64,000 nucleotides of DNA from contig NZ_JAJBMO010000005.1 of NCBI RefSeq assembly GCF_020537505.1, positions 153,473 through 217,472 on the forward strand, given 5' to 3'. A model generated the notes under the pieces. It did no database searches and was not told where the DNA came from. It was given only the letters and a program-made list of their open reading frames with translations. This stretch comes from Blautia glucerasea. Lineage in GTDB: Bacteria > Bacillota > Clostridia > Lachnospirales > Lachnospiraceae. A program made the translations under genes and the position numbers. Positions 1 through 8,070 of this stretch are shown here, piece after piece (position 1 is the stretch's first letter; each line of letters begins with the position of its first letter).

Positions 1-129
1 CTCAAGCAATACAATGTTGTCTTCGTTCATCGCCTTGCAAAATCAGTATAATCATACTGCTTATCAGGCATAATAAGGTTATTCCTTTACACAAACCGGA
101 ACGATACAATATTATTGAGGTGAACGATT

Positions 130-486
130 ATGCCGATTGATGATTTAACTGCTTTAGGGCAGAAAATGCGGGAAGCCCGAAAGAATAAAGAACTGACACA
201 ACAAGAACTTTCTGATCTGAGCCATGTTTCTGTAAAGCAAATCGCCAATATCGAAAAAGGGAAAATGAATCCTTCCTATTTGATTTTGAGAGCATTGGCA
301 AAGGTCCTGCACATCTCTTTAGATACGCTTATAAATCCAGATGTTTCTCTGGAGGATGAGGGTGTCAATCAGATGAAAATGCTTTATTCCAGCTGTCCGC
401 CAGAAATGCGTGACACCCTGCTGCATCACACCCAGGAAACGGTGAGGGAACTGACAGAGTTGTCCGAAAAATTTGAAACGAATTGA
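130..486 (+). CDS. XRE-family HTH regulator
   Basis: A 118-residue protein with an N-terminal Cro/C1-type helix-turn-helix (about residues 10-65: the LTQQELSDLSHVSVKQIANIEKG stretch is the classical motif in two helices) and a short acidic C-terminal tail of unknown role. The ATG is preceded by a GAGGTG ribosome-binding site. It stands alone, is followed by a strong terminator, and probably represses a promoter of the decayed conjugative element. The target is unknown. The start and the HTH call are secure, the function is general only. Confidence 0.8.
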   Translation: MPIDDLTALGQKMREARKNKELTQQELSDLSHVSVKQIANIEKGKMNPSYLILRALAKVLHISLDTLINPDVSLEDEGVNQMKMLYSSCPPEMRDTLLHHTQETVRELTELSEKFETN

Positions 487-487
487 G

Positions 488-527
488 CCAGTGAGTGAAA
501 TTTAACGATTCTCTCACTGGTTCTTTT
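488..527 (+). terminator. Rho-independent terminator after XRE gene
   Basis: Arms CCAGTGAG (488-495) and CTCACTGG (513-520) form an 8-bp perfect stem, followed by a T-rich tract (TTCTTTT). Confidence 0.8.
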
Positions 528-544
528 CATTTTCGGAGAAAAGA

Positions 545-809
545 GGCAAGCACAGCAAGCGAGTACCCGCTTGCAAATTTTGAGATTCTCAGGTCCCTTA
601 CCCGAAAATTCAAAATTGCTTGTTTGGATAGTCCCAAACCCTTATGAAGAACGGAGGCGGCGCATAAGGGACGGCCGCCTTGATGTTACTCAAAACCGCC
701 GCAGTACCCGGAAAATCCATTTTGGGCGTACAAAGCTACCTGCCCTGCAACGGTTTTTTTCTTTCCCCGTCTTGCGGGGCAGGATCGCTTGGCTTATTCG
801 GTTTTAGTT
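545..809 (-). other. Non-coding element module, copy A
   Basis: No convincing gene lies here. Read on the minus strand, it has a GC-rich hairpin around 735-783 enclosing the A-rich stretch GAAAGAAAAAAACCG, then further downstream the blocks GGCGGTTTTGAG and ATCAAGGCGGCCG. The same order of motifs recurs on the plus strand at 7288-7400, so this is a diverged inverted copy of one element module. It may be a leader or end structure of the conjugative element. Confidence 0.5.
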
Positions 810-1175
810 TTACTCTTGTTCGGCTGCCTCTTTCAGCCGGTCAAAACTCTCATCGCTAATGATGTGTTCAATCCGGCAGGCGTCAGCCTCCGCAGTCCTG
901 GGGTCAACGCCTGCGGCGATAAGCTGCTCGGTAAAGAAGCAGTGTCGCTCGTAGATTTTTTCGGCAACCTCGCGGTCTACATCGGTCAGATGGAGAAAAT
1001 GATCTTCGTCCATAGTGAGAAAGCCGCCGTCCCGCAAGGTAGCCACTGCATTGCACACGCTGGGCTTTGACACCTCCATGTGCCGGGCCACATCTACGGA
1101 GCACACCATACCGCGTTTCTTTTGGAGAACAAGGATGGTTTCCAGGTAGTCCTCCCCGGACGCATGAAGTTTCAT
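810..1175 (-). CDS. DtxR-family metal-dependent regulator
   Basis: A 121-residue protein with an N-terminal winged helix (about residues 5-60: ASGEDYLETILVL, then SVDVARHMEVSKPSVCNAV) and a helical dimerisation and metal-binding region containing HCFFTEQL, C(R)IEH and DESFDRL motifs seen in MntR/IdeR-type proteins. It lacks the C-terminal SH3-like domain, as in short MntR-type members. It lies 12 bp downstream of the ABC exporter fragment on the same strand. Small DtxR regulators paired with fused ABC exporters are common in Firmicutes mobile elements. Its expected signal is Mn2+ or Fe2+, but the ligand cannot be told from the sequence. Confidence 0.85.
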   Translation of the reverse strand: MKLHASGEDYLETILVLQKKRGMVCSVDVARHMEVSKPSVCNAVATLRDGGFLTMDEDHFLHLTDVDREVAEKIYERHCFFTEQLIAAGVDPRTAEADACRIEHIISDESFDRLKEAAEQE

Positions 1176-1186
1176 CTGAACCTCCT

Positions 1187-1882
1187 TTACTGAGCCAGCT
1201 TCCAGCCGATGACCTCCTGTCTGGCCGATACAAAATCGGCATACAGGCCCTTTTGCTGGATCAGCTCCGCATGAGTGCCGCGCTGGACGATATGAGCGTT
1301 GTCCAGTACAAGGATCTGATCGGCGTTGCGGACGGTTTTCAGACGGTGGGCAATCATGATGATGGTCTTGTCATGGGTCAATGCCTCGATAGCCCGCTGC
1401 AATTCATCCTCATTCTCCGGGTCAACGCTGCTTGTTGCCTCGTCCAAAATGATGATAGGTGCGTCCTTCAGCATGGCGCGGGCGATGGAAATCCGCTGTT
1501 TCTCGCCGCCGGACAAAGTACCGCCTCCCTCGCCAATCACAGTGTCATAGCCATCCGGCAGGGCAGAAATAAGGTTATGGCAGCAAGCCTTTTTCGCCAC
1601 TTCAACCACTTGTTCATGGGTAGCATCCGGGCAGCCAAACTTGATATTGTTCTCAATCGTATCTGCAAATAGGTACACGCTCTGGAACACCATCGAGATA
1701 TTCTTCATCAGGCTGTCCAGCTTGAAATCTCGTACATCCGTACCGCCTATGGTAATCTTCCCGGCATTCACATCCCAAAAACGGGCAATCAGGTTGCACA
1801 TCGTTGTCTTTCCTGCCCCGGAAGGGCCGACAATGGCCGTAGTCGTTTTTTCGGTAATGGTAAAGCTGACCTGACTATGCCC
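1187..1882 (-). pseudogene. ABC exporter, ATP-binding half only
   Basis: The coding frame is open up to 2038, but recognisable homology starts only near 1882 with the end of the permease/ATPase linker. The nucleotide-binding domain is complete: Walker A GPSGAGKTT, Q-loop MVFQSVYLF, signature LSGGEKQR, Walker B IIILDEAT, and the switch histidine in IAHRL. The N-terminal transmembrane domain (about 330 residues) is missing and is replaced by unrelated sequence on the opposite strand (a topoisomerase scrap). The protein would be a type I exporter half-molecule and cannot function as it stands. A broken N-terminal half of a similar exporter lies far away at 44243, but it is not shown to be the missing part. 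Confidence 0.8.
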
Positions 1883-1956
1883 AAACGCTGTATGAAAAGA
1901 AGCTGCTGACCTATCCGAGAACGGACAGCCAAAGCCCACGTTACGGCTTTGCATGA
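1879..1956 (+). pseudogene. Topoisomerase I/III fragment
   Basis: A 25-codon scrap whose translation contains TLYEKKLLTYPRTDS, the motif around the catalytic tyrosine of type IA topoisomerases such as the TopB encoded by conjugative elements. It stops at 1956 and abuts the truncated ABC gene at its left, marking a recombination junction. Confidence 0.6.
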
Positions 1957-2242
1957 CAGCCGGATTGAAACCGAGGCCCGGCGCATCGTGGATAAGCTGA
2001 AAGATCTGTCCGCGCCCAACAGCCCCAACAAGACACATTTTATGGTGGAGATCTCACCGCACTTTGACGCACTGGCTTCCACCAAGGACAATGACCGGCT
2101 CTTTGCCATGCTGCCCTATAAGTCCCTGTGCTTTACCAGCATAAAAGACCGACACGGGGTATATGCCATGATTAACAAAGATGAGCGCCGTGATGTGAGT
2201 ATTCGCAAGCCCCGGCCAGCTTTTCTTGTCCGTCCATCCTGA
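1949..2242 (+). pseudogene. Conjugative-element protein fragment
   Basis: An open frame of about 97 codons starting with TTG and directly overlapping the topoisomerase scrap in another frame. It reads like the inside of a protein (HDSRIETEARRIVDKLK, SIKDRHGVYAMINKDERRD) rather than a whole one, and it has no ribosome-binding site. The SIKDRHGVYAMI stretch resembles small domains found in large accessory proteins of Clostridial conjugative transposons, but I cannot name the family with confidence. Together with the topoisomerase scrap it shows that this end of the element is rearranged. Confidence 0.4.
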
Positions 2243-2326
2243 TACCCCCGTCAGATTGATTTTTTCCATGATACCATATCTGGGAGTATGGAGCCAGAGA
2301 AACCGGCGATTTTCTGCTGGTAAATT

Positions 2327-2439
2327 CTACGCATTTAGAGCGGCACTATGGCGGGGATAGGATAAAACACTCACATACCCCGCCGACTATGCGGGAAAAG
2401 CCTTGAAATATAGGGCTTTTTAAGGCCCTAAATGCGTAG
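2327..2439. repeat. 12-bp inverted repeat
   Basis: CTACGCATTTAG (2327-2338) and CTAAATGCGTAG (2428-2439) are perfect inverted repeats about 90 bp apart, with a short hairpin GGGCTTTTTAAGGCCC between. They lie just upstream of the lantibiotic-immunity promoter in the 2243-2568 gap, which holds no gene. They may mark the edge of the inserted immunity cassette, or act as a terminator/operator. Confidence 0.45.
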
Positions 2440-2503
2440 GTTGGTGCTTTGTTGCGATATGCTCCACGGTTACGGTGTATTGTTCATATTCTGTTTTCAG
2501 GAA

Positions 2504-2537
2504 TCTTTATGAAATCTTCAAAATTGCCCGGTATGCT
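2504..2537 (+). promoter_or_regulatory. Response-regulator promoter of immunity operon
   Basis: Heptamer direct repeats TCTTTAT (2504-2510) and TCTTCAA (2515-2521), spaced by 4 bp, lie 10 bp before a -10 box TATGCT (2532-2537), with no good -35 box. Such 11-bp-phased repeats are typical binding sites of OmpR-type regulators that replace a -35 box. The same arrangement recurs at 7241-7274, so the nearby response regulator is the likely binder. Confidence 0.65.
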
Positions 2538-2568
2538 ATCCGTAAAATCAAAGAAAGGACTTGATTAT

Positions 2569-3273
2569 ATGGATATGATTTTGAAAACGACTGACCTCTG
2601 CAAAAATTTCAAGGGGCAAATGGCGGTAAACAATGTGTCACTGAACATCCGGCGCAACTCGGTTTATGGTCTGCTGGGGCCGAATGGGGCTGGCAAATCC
2701 ACGATCTTAAAAATGCTCACCGGCATTTTGCGCCCCACATCGGGAAGCATCGAGTTTGACGGCCACCCGTGGAAGCGGAATGATCTGGAGCATATCGGTG
2801 CTTTGATTGAGATGCCCCCGCTTTACGAAAATCTGACTGCATACGAAAATCTCAAAGTCAGAACTACATTGCTCGGCCTGGACGATGCACGAATTAACGA
2901 GGTATTGCAAATTGTCCAGCTCACGAATACCGGCAAGAAACGGGCCGGGCAGTTTTCTCTTGGTATGAAGCAGCGGCTTGGTATTGCTATTGCATTGCTG
3001 AACAGTCCCCAGCTTTTGATTCTGGATGAACCGACTAACGGCCTTGACCCTTTAGGGATTGAGGAACTTCGAGAGTTAATTCGCTCTTTTCCCTGCAAAG
3101 GGATTACAGTTATTTTGTCCAGCCATATTCTGTCAGAAGTCCAGCAGATTGCAGATCATGTGGGTATCATTGCTGGCGGCGTCCTTGGATATGAGGGAGA
3201 GCTTCGCGCCGGTGAAGATTTGGAACAACTCTTTATGGATGTTATTCGCAGAAATGGTAAGGAGGGATATTAA
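2569..3273 (+). CDS. lanF: Lantibiotic-immunity ABC transporter, ATP-binding protein
   Basis: A 234-residue ATPase of the NisF/SpaF/BcrA group. It has Walker A GPNGAGKST, Q-loop region IGALIEMPPLY, signature FSLGMKQRL, Walker B LLILDEPTNGLDP, and H-loop SSHIL. ATG 2569 is chosen over the longer frame because AAAGGA lies 8 bp before it. It energises export of membrane-bound lantibiotics or similar peptides together with the two permeases that follow directly (1-bp and 2-bp gaps). No lantibiotic precursor or modification genes are present, so this is stand-alone resistance, as known for the C. difficile cpr-type systems. Confidence 0.9.
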   Translation: MDMILKTTDLCKNFKGQMAVNNVSLNIRRNSVYGLLGPNGAGKSTILKMLTGILRPTSGSIEFDGHPWKRNDLEHIGALIEMPPLYENLTAYENLKVRTTLLGLDDARINEVLQIVQLTNTGKKRAGQFSLGMKQRLGIAIALLNSPQLLILDEPTNGLDPLGIEELRELIRSFPCKGITVILSSHILSEVQQIADHVGIIAGGVLGYEGELRAGEDLEQLFMDVIRRNGKEGY

Positions 3274-4020
3274 ATGGAGATGACATATATTCAGGCAGAG
3301 AACCTAAAGCATAAGAGAACTTTCACAAAAACGCTGATCGTTCTGGCCCCGTTTGTAACTGCGCTTATGAACTTTTTTGCCCCTCTTTGGTTCCAGCTCA
3401 ATTCTTATAATTGGTGGTATAACCTGCTTTATCCTGGATTCCTTACGCTCACCTGTGCCTTGATTGAACAGCGGGATAATGGCAAACTAAAATATCGTGC
3501 CGTTGCTTCATTGCCTGTTTCGCAGAACAAAGTCTGGAAAGCAAAAATTGGAGTGGCCGGTATTTACTCCTGTGTGGGGAATTTCATTTTCCTGGCGCTA
3601 AATCTGTTGGGCGGTTTTGCAATATTAGTTATCAACGAAATTCCCCTGACAATCGGAATTTGCCAGGCTGCGGCCGGAACAGCTTGTATTGTCATTGCAA
3701 GCCTATGGGAAGTTCCGCTGTGCTTATGGTTATCAAAAAAAGTTGGTATCTTTGTCACGGTTATTCTTAATGCCGGACTTGGAAGCGTTTTAGGGATTTT
3801 CACGGCTACAACCTCTTTGTGGATGATCTGCCCGTATAGCTGGGTGCCGCATCTTATGATTTCCGTGTTAGGTATTTTGCCTAATGGTGAGCCGGTTGCA
3901 GATCAGAGTACGGCAATGGCATTTTGGATGATTATACTTGTATTGGTCATTTCGCTGGCCTGGTTTGCGGCGCTGTCATTTTTAACTGCAAGATGGTTTG
4001 AGAAAAAGGAGGTGGGGTAA
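3274..4020 (+). CDS. lanE: Lantibiotic-immunity ABC transporter permease
   Basis: A 248-residue membrane protein with about six hydrophobic segments (roughly residues 20-45, 55-70, 100-125, 135-160, 165-190, 215-240), of the LanE/MutE permease family. It begins just after the ATPase stop and ends 2 bp before the second permease, so the three form one translational unit. It is expected to form the membrane channel of the LanFEG complex, which removes lantibiotic from the cytoplasmic membrane. Substrate cannot be inferred from the sequence. Confidence 0.85.
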   Translation: MEMTYIQAENLKHKRTFTKTLIVLAPFVTALMNFFAPLWFQLNSYNWWYNLLYPGFLTLTCALIEQRDNGKLKYRAVASLPVSQNKVWKAKIGVAGIYSCVGNFIFLALNLLGGFAILVINEIPLTIGICQAAAGTACIVIASLWEVPLCLWLSKKVGIFVTVILNAGLGSVLGIFTATTSLWMICPYSWVPHLMISVLGILPNGEPVADQSTAMAFWMIILVLVISLAWFAALSFLTARWFEKKEVG

Positions 4021-4022
4021 CT

Positions 4023-4766
4023 ATGGTATCTGTGGTTCGCTGCTGGAAAGCAGAATATCAGAAGTGTAAACATAGCATTTTGCTCTATATGCACAGCATG
4101 ATTCCGATTATATGTGCGGTGATTTTTGCGGGTTACTATCATATATCCAGATGGGAACTGGCAACCAAAATCAGTGCCTATCTGGAAGTGCTGGCCGTTG
4201 CGTTCCCGTTTCTGATCGGCATTATTGTGGGCCTGGTTGTTCAGATCGAAAATCAGGCCGGGCATTATCAGCTTTTGTTGGGAACAATCCCATCTCGCAT
4301 GGCAACGTATATTGGTAAACTTGGTTTTCTGATGATCTGTGCTTTTGGCGCAACATTTTTAGCGTTAGGAACATTCGCTGCACTATATAGGGATGCTCCG
4401 GCAAGCCTTTACCTGAAAGCAGGGATTCTATTGTTGATTACCATGCTTCCCATTTACCTGATTCATTTGTTTGTGGGAATGAGCTTCGGAAAAGGTGCAT
4501 CTATGGGATTGGGAATTGCAGGGAGTTTAATAGCTGCCCTTATGATAACAGGGCTTGGTGACGCTACATGGAAATATATTCCCTGGGCCTGGGGCGTTCG
4601 TGCTATGGATTACACTGTGCTTGCATGGGATAGCCCCCAACTGTATGCACAGGTAAAAACCGATTTTTTCAGCGGTATGATTATTTCTGTATGCTGCACT
4701 GTTTGTCTGCTGATTGCCAGTTTGGTTTGGTTTCATGGTTGGGAGGGAGGTAAAAACAGTGAATAA
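4023..4766 (+). CDS. lanG: Lantibiotic-immunity ABC transporter permease
   Basis: A 247-residue membrane protein with about six predicted transmembrane segments, homologous in layout to the preceding permease (an early CKHSILLYMHSMIP-type segment, a long central hydrophobic region and a C-terminal VCCTVCLLIASLVWF helix). It is the LanG/MutG partner of the immunity transporter. Its end overlaps the lipoprotein start by 8 bp, which suggests translational coupling. Confidence 0.85.
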   Translation: MVSVVRCWKAEYQKCKHSILLYMHSMIPIICAVIFAGYYHISRWELATKISAYLEVLAVAFPFLIGIIVGLVVQIENQAGHYQLLLGTIPSRMATYIGKLGFLMICAFGATFLALGTFAALYRDAPASLYLKAGILLLITMLPIYLIHLFVGMSFGKGASMGLGIAGSLIAALMITGLGDATWKYIPWAWGVRAMDYTVLAWDSPQLYAQVKTDFFSGMIISVCCTVCLLIASLVWFHGWEGGKNSE

Positions 4767-5136
4767 AAAGTGCCTGTTTGCCGTGGTAATTGTGCTTGTA
4801 AGTCTTATATGCTTATCGGCCTGCGGTGCGCTCCGCGATACCGCCGATAAAAATAAGGCGTTAAATGAATCTCTGCCGTATTATGAGCTGAACGCCGCAA
4901 ACTATGATGAAATTTCATATAACGGCCTGACATATACCATAACGGATGAATGTCTTGAAATGTCAGAACTGCAAGAAGAAATCGGGCAGGTATCGAAACG
5001 CTTCAAAAATGTGGCGGGGGAAGATTTCAGTTTCGGCTACGTTTACAGTATTGTGGATGTGGATATAAGCAATGCCGTAGCTGTAAATATCAACAATGAA
5101 TATCGGAAAGCTGACATTAAAAATAATGATGAGTAA
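4759..5136 (+). CDS. Small immunity-type lipoprotein
   Basis: The GTG start at 4759 gives a 125-residue protein with a clear lipoprotein signal (MNKKCLFAVVIVLVSLICL, then LSAC lipobox with Cys at about residue 22). The mature part of about 100 residues contains EISYNGLTYTITDE, typical of NisI/SpaI-like immunity lipoproteins, though it is half the length of NisI. It would sit on the outer face of the membrane and bind the peptide. It is co-transcribed with the LanFEG transporter and precedes the two-component genes. Confidence 0.75.
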   Translation: MNKKCLFAVVIVLVSLICLSACGALRDTADKNKALNESLPYYELNAANYDEISYNGLTYTITDECLEMSELQEEIGQVSKRFKNVAGEDFSFGYVYSIVDVDISNAVAVNINNEYRKADIKNNDE

Positions 5137-5174
5137 CCTCGACAATGTGGTATAATGGGGCGGGAGGTGATTTT

Positions 5175-5837
5175 TTGACCCACTTACTTGTAGTTGACGA
5201 TGAAGTTTCTATCTTGGAATTGATTAAGAACAGTTTGGGGAAAGATGGATATTTGATAACAGTCTGTCAAAATGCGGATGATGTAGACATCAAAAAGCTG
5301 CATTTCTATGACCTCATTCTTTTGGATGTGATGATGCCTGGCACAGACGGGTTTGAGTTTTGCAAACAGATCAGGAATATGGTAGACTGCCCGATTCTCT
5401 TTCTGACCGCAAAGACATTAGAGGAAGATATATTGTTTGGATTGGGCATCGGTGCGGATGATTATATTACGAAACCTTTTCGTATTCAGGAGCTTCGCGC
5501 CCGTGTCGCGGCACATTTACGCAGAGAAAAAAGGGAGCATCACAGCACACTTTCATTTGAGCCTGATATAAGATTTGACCTTTCCGCAAAGGTACTGTAT
5601 GTTTCAGAACAGCCGGTTCCCCTTACCAAAAGCGAGTATTCAATCTGTGAATACCTTGCGAAAAACCGGGGACAGGTTTTTACAAAAGAACAAATCTATG
5701 AAGCCGTTTTCGGTTTTGATGGAATAGGCGATAACTCTACGATCTCAACGCATATAAAAAATATTCGTGCGAAATTGGAGCATTTCAAAATAAGTCCGGT
5801 CAGCACCGTATGGGGGATAGGATATAAATGGGAGTGA
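5175..5837 (+). CDS. OmpR-family response regulator
   Basis: The TTG start at 5175 is preceded by GGGAGGTG, and upstream codons lack a better site. The receiver domain covers about residues 1-115, with acidic pocket VDDE, phosphorylation Asp at about residue 51 (LILLDVMMPGTDG) and conserved Lys in YITKPF. A winged-helix DNA-binding domain covers about 125-220 (LTKSEYSICEYLA, STISTHIKNIRAKL, WGIGYKWE). It overlaps the kinase gene by 10 bp. It probably activates the two repeat-containing promoters at 2504 and 7241 when lantibiotic-like peptides are present. Confidence 0.9.
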   Translation: MTHLLVVDDEVSILELIKNSLGKDGYLITVCQNADDVDIKKLHFYDLILLDVMMPGTDGFEFCKQIRNMVDCPILFLTAKTLEEDILFGLGIGADDYITKPFRIQELRARVAAHLRREKREHHSTLSFEPDIRFDLSAKVLYVSEQPVPLTKSEYSICEYLAKNRGQVFTKEQIYEAVFGFDGIGDNSTISTHIKNIRAKLEHFKISPVSTVWGIGYKWE

Positions 5838-7192
5838 AAAAGAAACCTACATTGAAAATATTGTTTCGCCAGTTTGCTATCTCCCTCATTGTCATGCTGG
5901 TAGCGGCAATTATTGTCCCTTCTGGTTTGGAGGGACTTGCTGTAAATGCTGGATTAGCTACAAGAGCAAATCTAAGTGAATTGCAGGTAAAAGAGATCAT
6001 TCCAACGCTGACGATTGCCCCGGATATTACAAAGGTTGTGATTCCACAGGGATGCGGCTACTTAATTCTGGACAAGAACTTTAATGAGCTTTACAGCAAT
6101 ATGGACGATGATGAAAAAGAAATTGCCCTGCTGTACGCAAAGGGAGAATATATTGAATATGCTACGGGGAGGCAGTTTGCACTTGTTGTCCGGGAAAACG
6201 AATTTTGCGTTTTAAGGTATTATATTGGTTCTCAATTTACAGTGTCATGGCTACCGGAATATTTTCCATCTCCTGACACGCTTGCGTTTATCCTGATGGC
6301 TGTAAATTCGCTGCTGGTCATTATCATACTGACCACCAGATTTGCTAAGAACCTGCGTACACAACTGACCCCGCTTTTTGAAGCAACTGCGGAGGTTTCA
6401 AAGCAAAACCTTGATTTTGAAGTAGGACACGCCAAAATCAAAGAGTTTGAAGATGTCCTTGCATCTTTTTCAGATATGAAAGATAATCTGAAAATTTCGT
6501 TAGAACGGCAATGGAAAACCGAACAGACACAGAAAGCGCAAATCGCCGCGCTTGCCCATGATTTGAAAACGCCTCTGACGGTTATTCAAGGAAATGCTGA
6601 TTTACTCACAGAAACAAATCTTGATGATGAGCAACGATTATACGCTGGTTACGTCGTGGAAAGCTCCGGCCAGATGCAGTCATATATTCAAACCCTGATT
6701 GATATATCACGGGCGGCGGTTGGTTATCAGCTCCATATTGAAAGTATAGACTTGCCAGCGTTCATGCAGCACTTGTTCGGTTATATGGAATCACTATGCC
6801 GGACAAAAGAAATCCGGCTGCAAATGAATACTGTTTCACTTCCTCAAATGCTGAAATTTGATAGGGTGCTGATAGAACGTGCTATTATGAATGTTATCAG
6901 TAATGGGCTGGACTACTCCCCGCAAGGCGGAACGCTTTATGTGGATGTTCAGAGTAACAACGGTTTCGTGGAAATTTCAGTCACAGACGAGGGAACAGGG
7001 TTTTCTAAAGAGGCATTATGCCACGCACAGGAACGGTTCTATATGGGCGATCAAAGCCGCAATTCAAAGTTACACTTTGGTATGGGTCTATATATTACAA
7101 ATTCGATTATGGAACAACATAATGGTCAGCTTATTTTAGAAAATTCAAAAGAAACCGGCGGCGCAAAGGTTACTATGAAACTTCCTTGCTGA
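5828..7192 (+). CDS. Sensor histidine kinase
   Basis: A 454-residue kinase with a N-terminal transmembrane helix (about 10-35), an extracytoplasmic domain of about 110 residues, a second transmembrane helix (about 150-170), a HAMP-like linker, a dimerisation box with phospho-accepting His at about residue 244 (AALAHDLKTPLTVIQGNADL) and an ATPase domain with N box NVISNGLDYSP, G1 DEGTGFS and G2 FGMGLYI. It forms a pair with the preceding regulator. The long sensor domain and operon position resemble the kinases of lantibiotic-immunity systems (SpaK/CprK type). Confidence 0.9.
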   Translation: MGVKKKPTLKILFRQFAISLIVMLVAAIIVPSGLEGLAVNAGLATRANLSELQVKEIIPTLTIAPDITKVVIPQGCGYLILDKNFNELYSNMDDDEKEIALLYAKGEYIEYATGRQFALVVRENEFCVLRYYIGSQFTVSWLPEYFPSPDTLAFILMAVNSLLVIIILTTRFAKNLRTQLTPLFEATAEVSKQNLDFEVGHAKIKEFEDVLASFSDMKDNLKISLERQWKTEQTQKAQIAALAHDLKTPLTVIQGNADLLTETNLDDEQRLYAGYVVESSGQMQSYIQTLIDISRAAVGYQLHIESIDLPAFMQHLFGYMESLCRTKEIRLQMNTVSLPQMLKFDRVLIERAIMNVISNGLDYSPQGGTLYVDVQSNNGFVEISVTDEGTGFSKEALCHAQERFYMGDQSRNSKLHFGMGLYITNSIMEQHNGQLILENSKETGGAKVTMKLPC

Positions 7193-7206
7193 TTTTCCGA
7201 TAGTGT

Positions 7207-7240
7207 AATGGACGTCTTTTATGTCCGTCCATTTTTCAAA
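7207..7240 (+). terminator. Terminator after histidine kinase
   Basis: ATGGACG and CGTCCAT arms with an 11-base loop, followed by TTTTTC, 15 bp after the kinase stop codon. Confidence 0.75.
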
Positions 7241-7274
7241 TCTTTATGGAATCTTCAAAAATTCCTCTTATCAT
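7241..7274 (+). promoter_or_regulatory. Second response-regulator promoter
   Basis: TCTTTAT (7241-7247), 4 bp, TCTTCAA (7252-7258), 10 bp, then TATCAT (7269-7274). Repeats, spacings and following -10 box match the promoter at 2504-2537. It lies downstream of the kinase terminator and points at the hairpin module and sigma-like gene, not at the immunity genes. Confidence 0.6.
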
Positions 7275-7287
7275 GTATCTAAAGAAA

Positions 7288-7425
7288 AAACATCTGCCCA
7301 GCGGCAGAAAAGAAAAAAACCGCTGCTGGGCAGACCCATTTTCACGCTTAATTTATATTCACTGGTGGCGGTTTTGAGAAATCAAGGCCGCTGCTTTCTT
7401 TCTGTCATTCCCAGCAGTTAAAGGC
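7288..7425 (+). other. Hairpin leader module, copy B
   Basis: CTGCCCAGC and GCTGGGCAG form a 9-bp perfect stem around an A-rich loop (GAAAAGAAAAAAACC), followed by GGCGGTTTTGAG and ATCAAGGCCGCTG. These motifs recur in the same order on the minus strand at 545-790. The module lies directly before the sigma-like gene, so it may be a leader or attenuator of that gene. No protein-coding gene is evident. Confidence 0.5.
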
Positions 7426-7839
7426 ATGGCGGCCCACGGGAGGCGCTGCCAGTTTGACCATTTTTGCAAGCTGGTACTGTACCATGAAGCCGTTGACTAC
7501 TTCCGGGAAAGGAAGCGTCAGCGTGGCTGGGAAACATCCTTTGAAACACTGCCGCTTTCGGAACTGGACACGCTATGCACGATAGATCAGTACCCCAGCG
7601 ACAGTTTTATATTTCCGGCCTATGGCTGTGAGCTTCAGATCAGCGACGGGCTGGTGGCCGCTGCCTTTGCCAGCTTGCCCCAGCCGGGACAAAGCATCTT
7701 GATACTGCATTGTGTCCTGGAACTGACGGACGGCGAGATCGACGCGGTGGTGGGAATGTCCCGCAGCGCCGTCCAGCGGCACAGGACTAAGACGCTGGAA
7801 ACCATGAGAACAAGACTGACGGGAGGTATTGCAGAATGA
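7426..7839 (+). CDS. Sigma-70-like factor of conjugative element
   Basis: A 137-residue protein whose C-terminal half fits sigma region 4 (ALP..QSILILHCVLELTDGEIDAVVGMSRSAVQRHRTKTLETM, about residues 85-130). The N-terminal part (CQFDHFCKLVLYHEAVDYFRERKR) is like region 2 of the small sigma-like proteins found in Tn916/Tn1549-type elements. The start is uncertain: there is no good ribosome-binding site before ATG 7426 and the N-terminus may be truncated. It overlaps the next gene by 4 bp. It is thought to steer transcription of element genes. Confidence 0.75.
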   Translation: MAAHGRRCQFDHFCKLVLYHEAVDYFRERKRQRGWETSFETLPLSELDTLCTIDQYPSDSFIFPAYGCELQISDGLVAAAFASLPQPGQSILILHCVLELTDGEIDAVVGMSRSAVQRHRTKTLETMRTRLTGGIAE

Positions 7840-8069
7840 AGCAGGCCAGATATAAGGAGCCTTTGCCCCTTGCAGTGATCGAGGCGGCCCGCGCCGGTGA
7901 CGCCGGGGCCGTGGAACAGATCTTGCAGTATTACAACGGTTACATAAACAAGCTCTGTACCCGGACGCTCTATGACGATTGCGGCCAGCTCCATGTATGC
8001 GTAGACGAGTACATGAAGCACCGCCTTGAAAACAAACTCATTTATGCGATTGTCTGTAACAGCAGATAG
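7836..8069 (+). CDS. Conjugative-transposon HTH protein
   Basis: A 77-residue protein starting in an ATGA overlap with the sigma-like gene. PLAVIEAARAGDAGAVEQILQYYNGYINKLCTR is the signature of the small helix-turn-helix proteins paired with sigma-like factors in Firmicutes conjugative transposons. It probably acts with the upstream protein to control element functions. The length is normal for the family. Confidence 0.8.
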   Translation: MKQARYKEPLPLAVIEAARAGDAGAVEQILQYYNGYINKLCTRTLYDDCGQLHVCVDEYMKHRLENKLIYAIVCNSR

Positions 8070-8070
8070 C

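Noticed and set aside
571..1070. Plus-strand frames of 78 and 93 codons overlapping the DtxR gene region
   Set aside because: No ribosome-binding sites, no family features, and the minus-strand DtxR protein explains the region.
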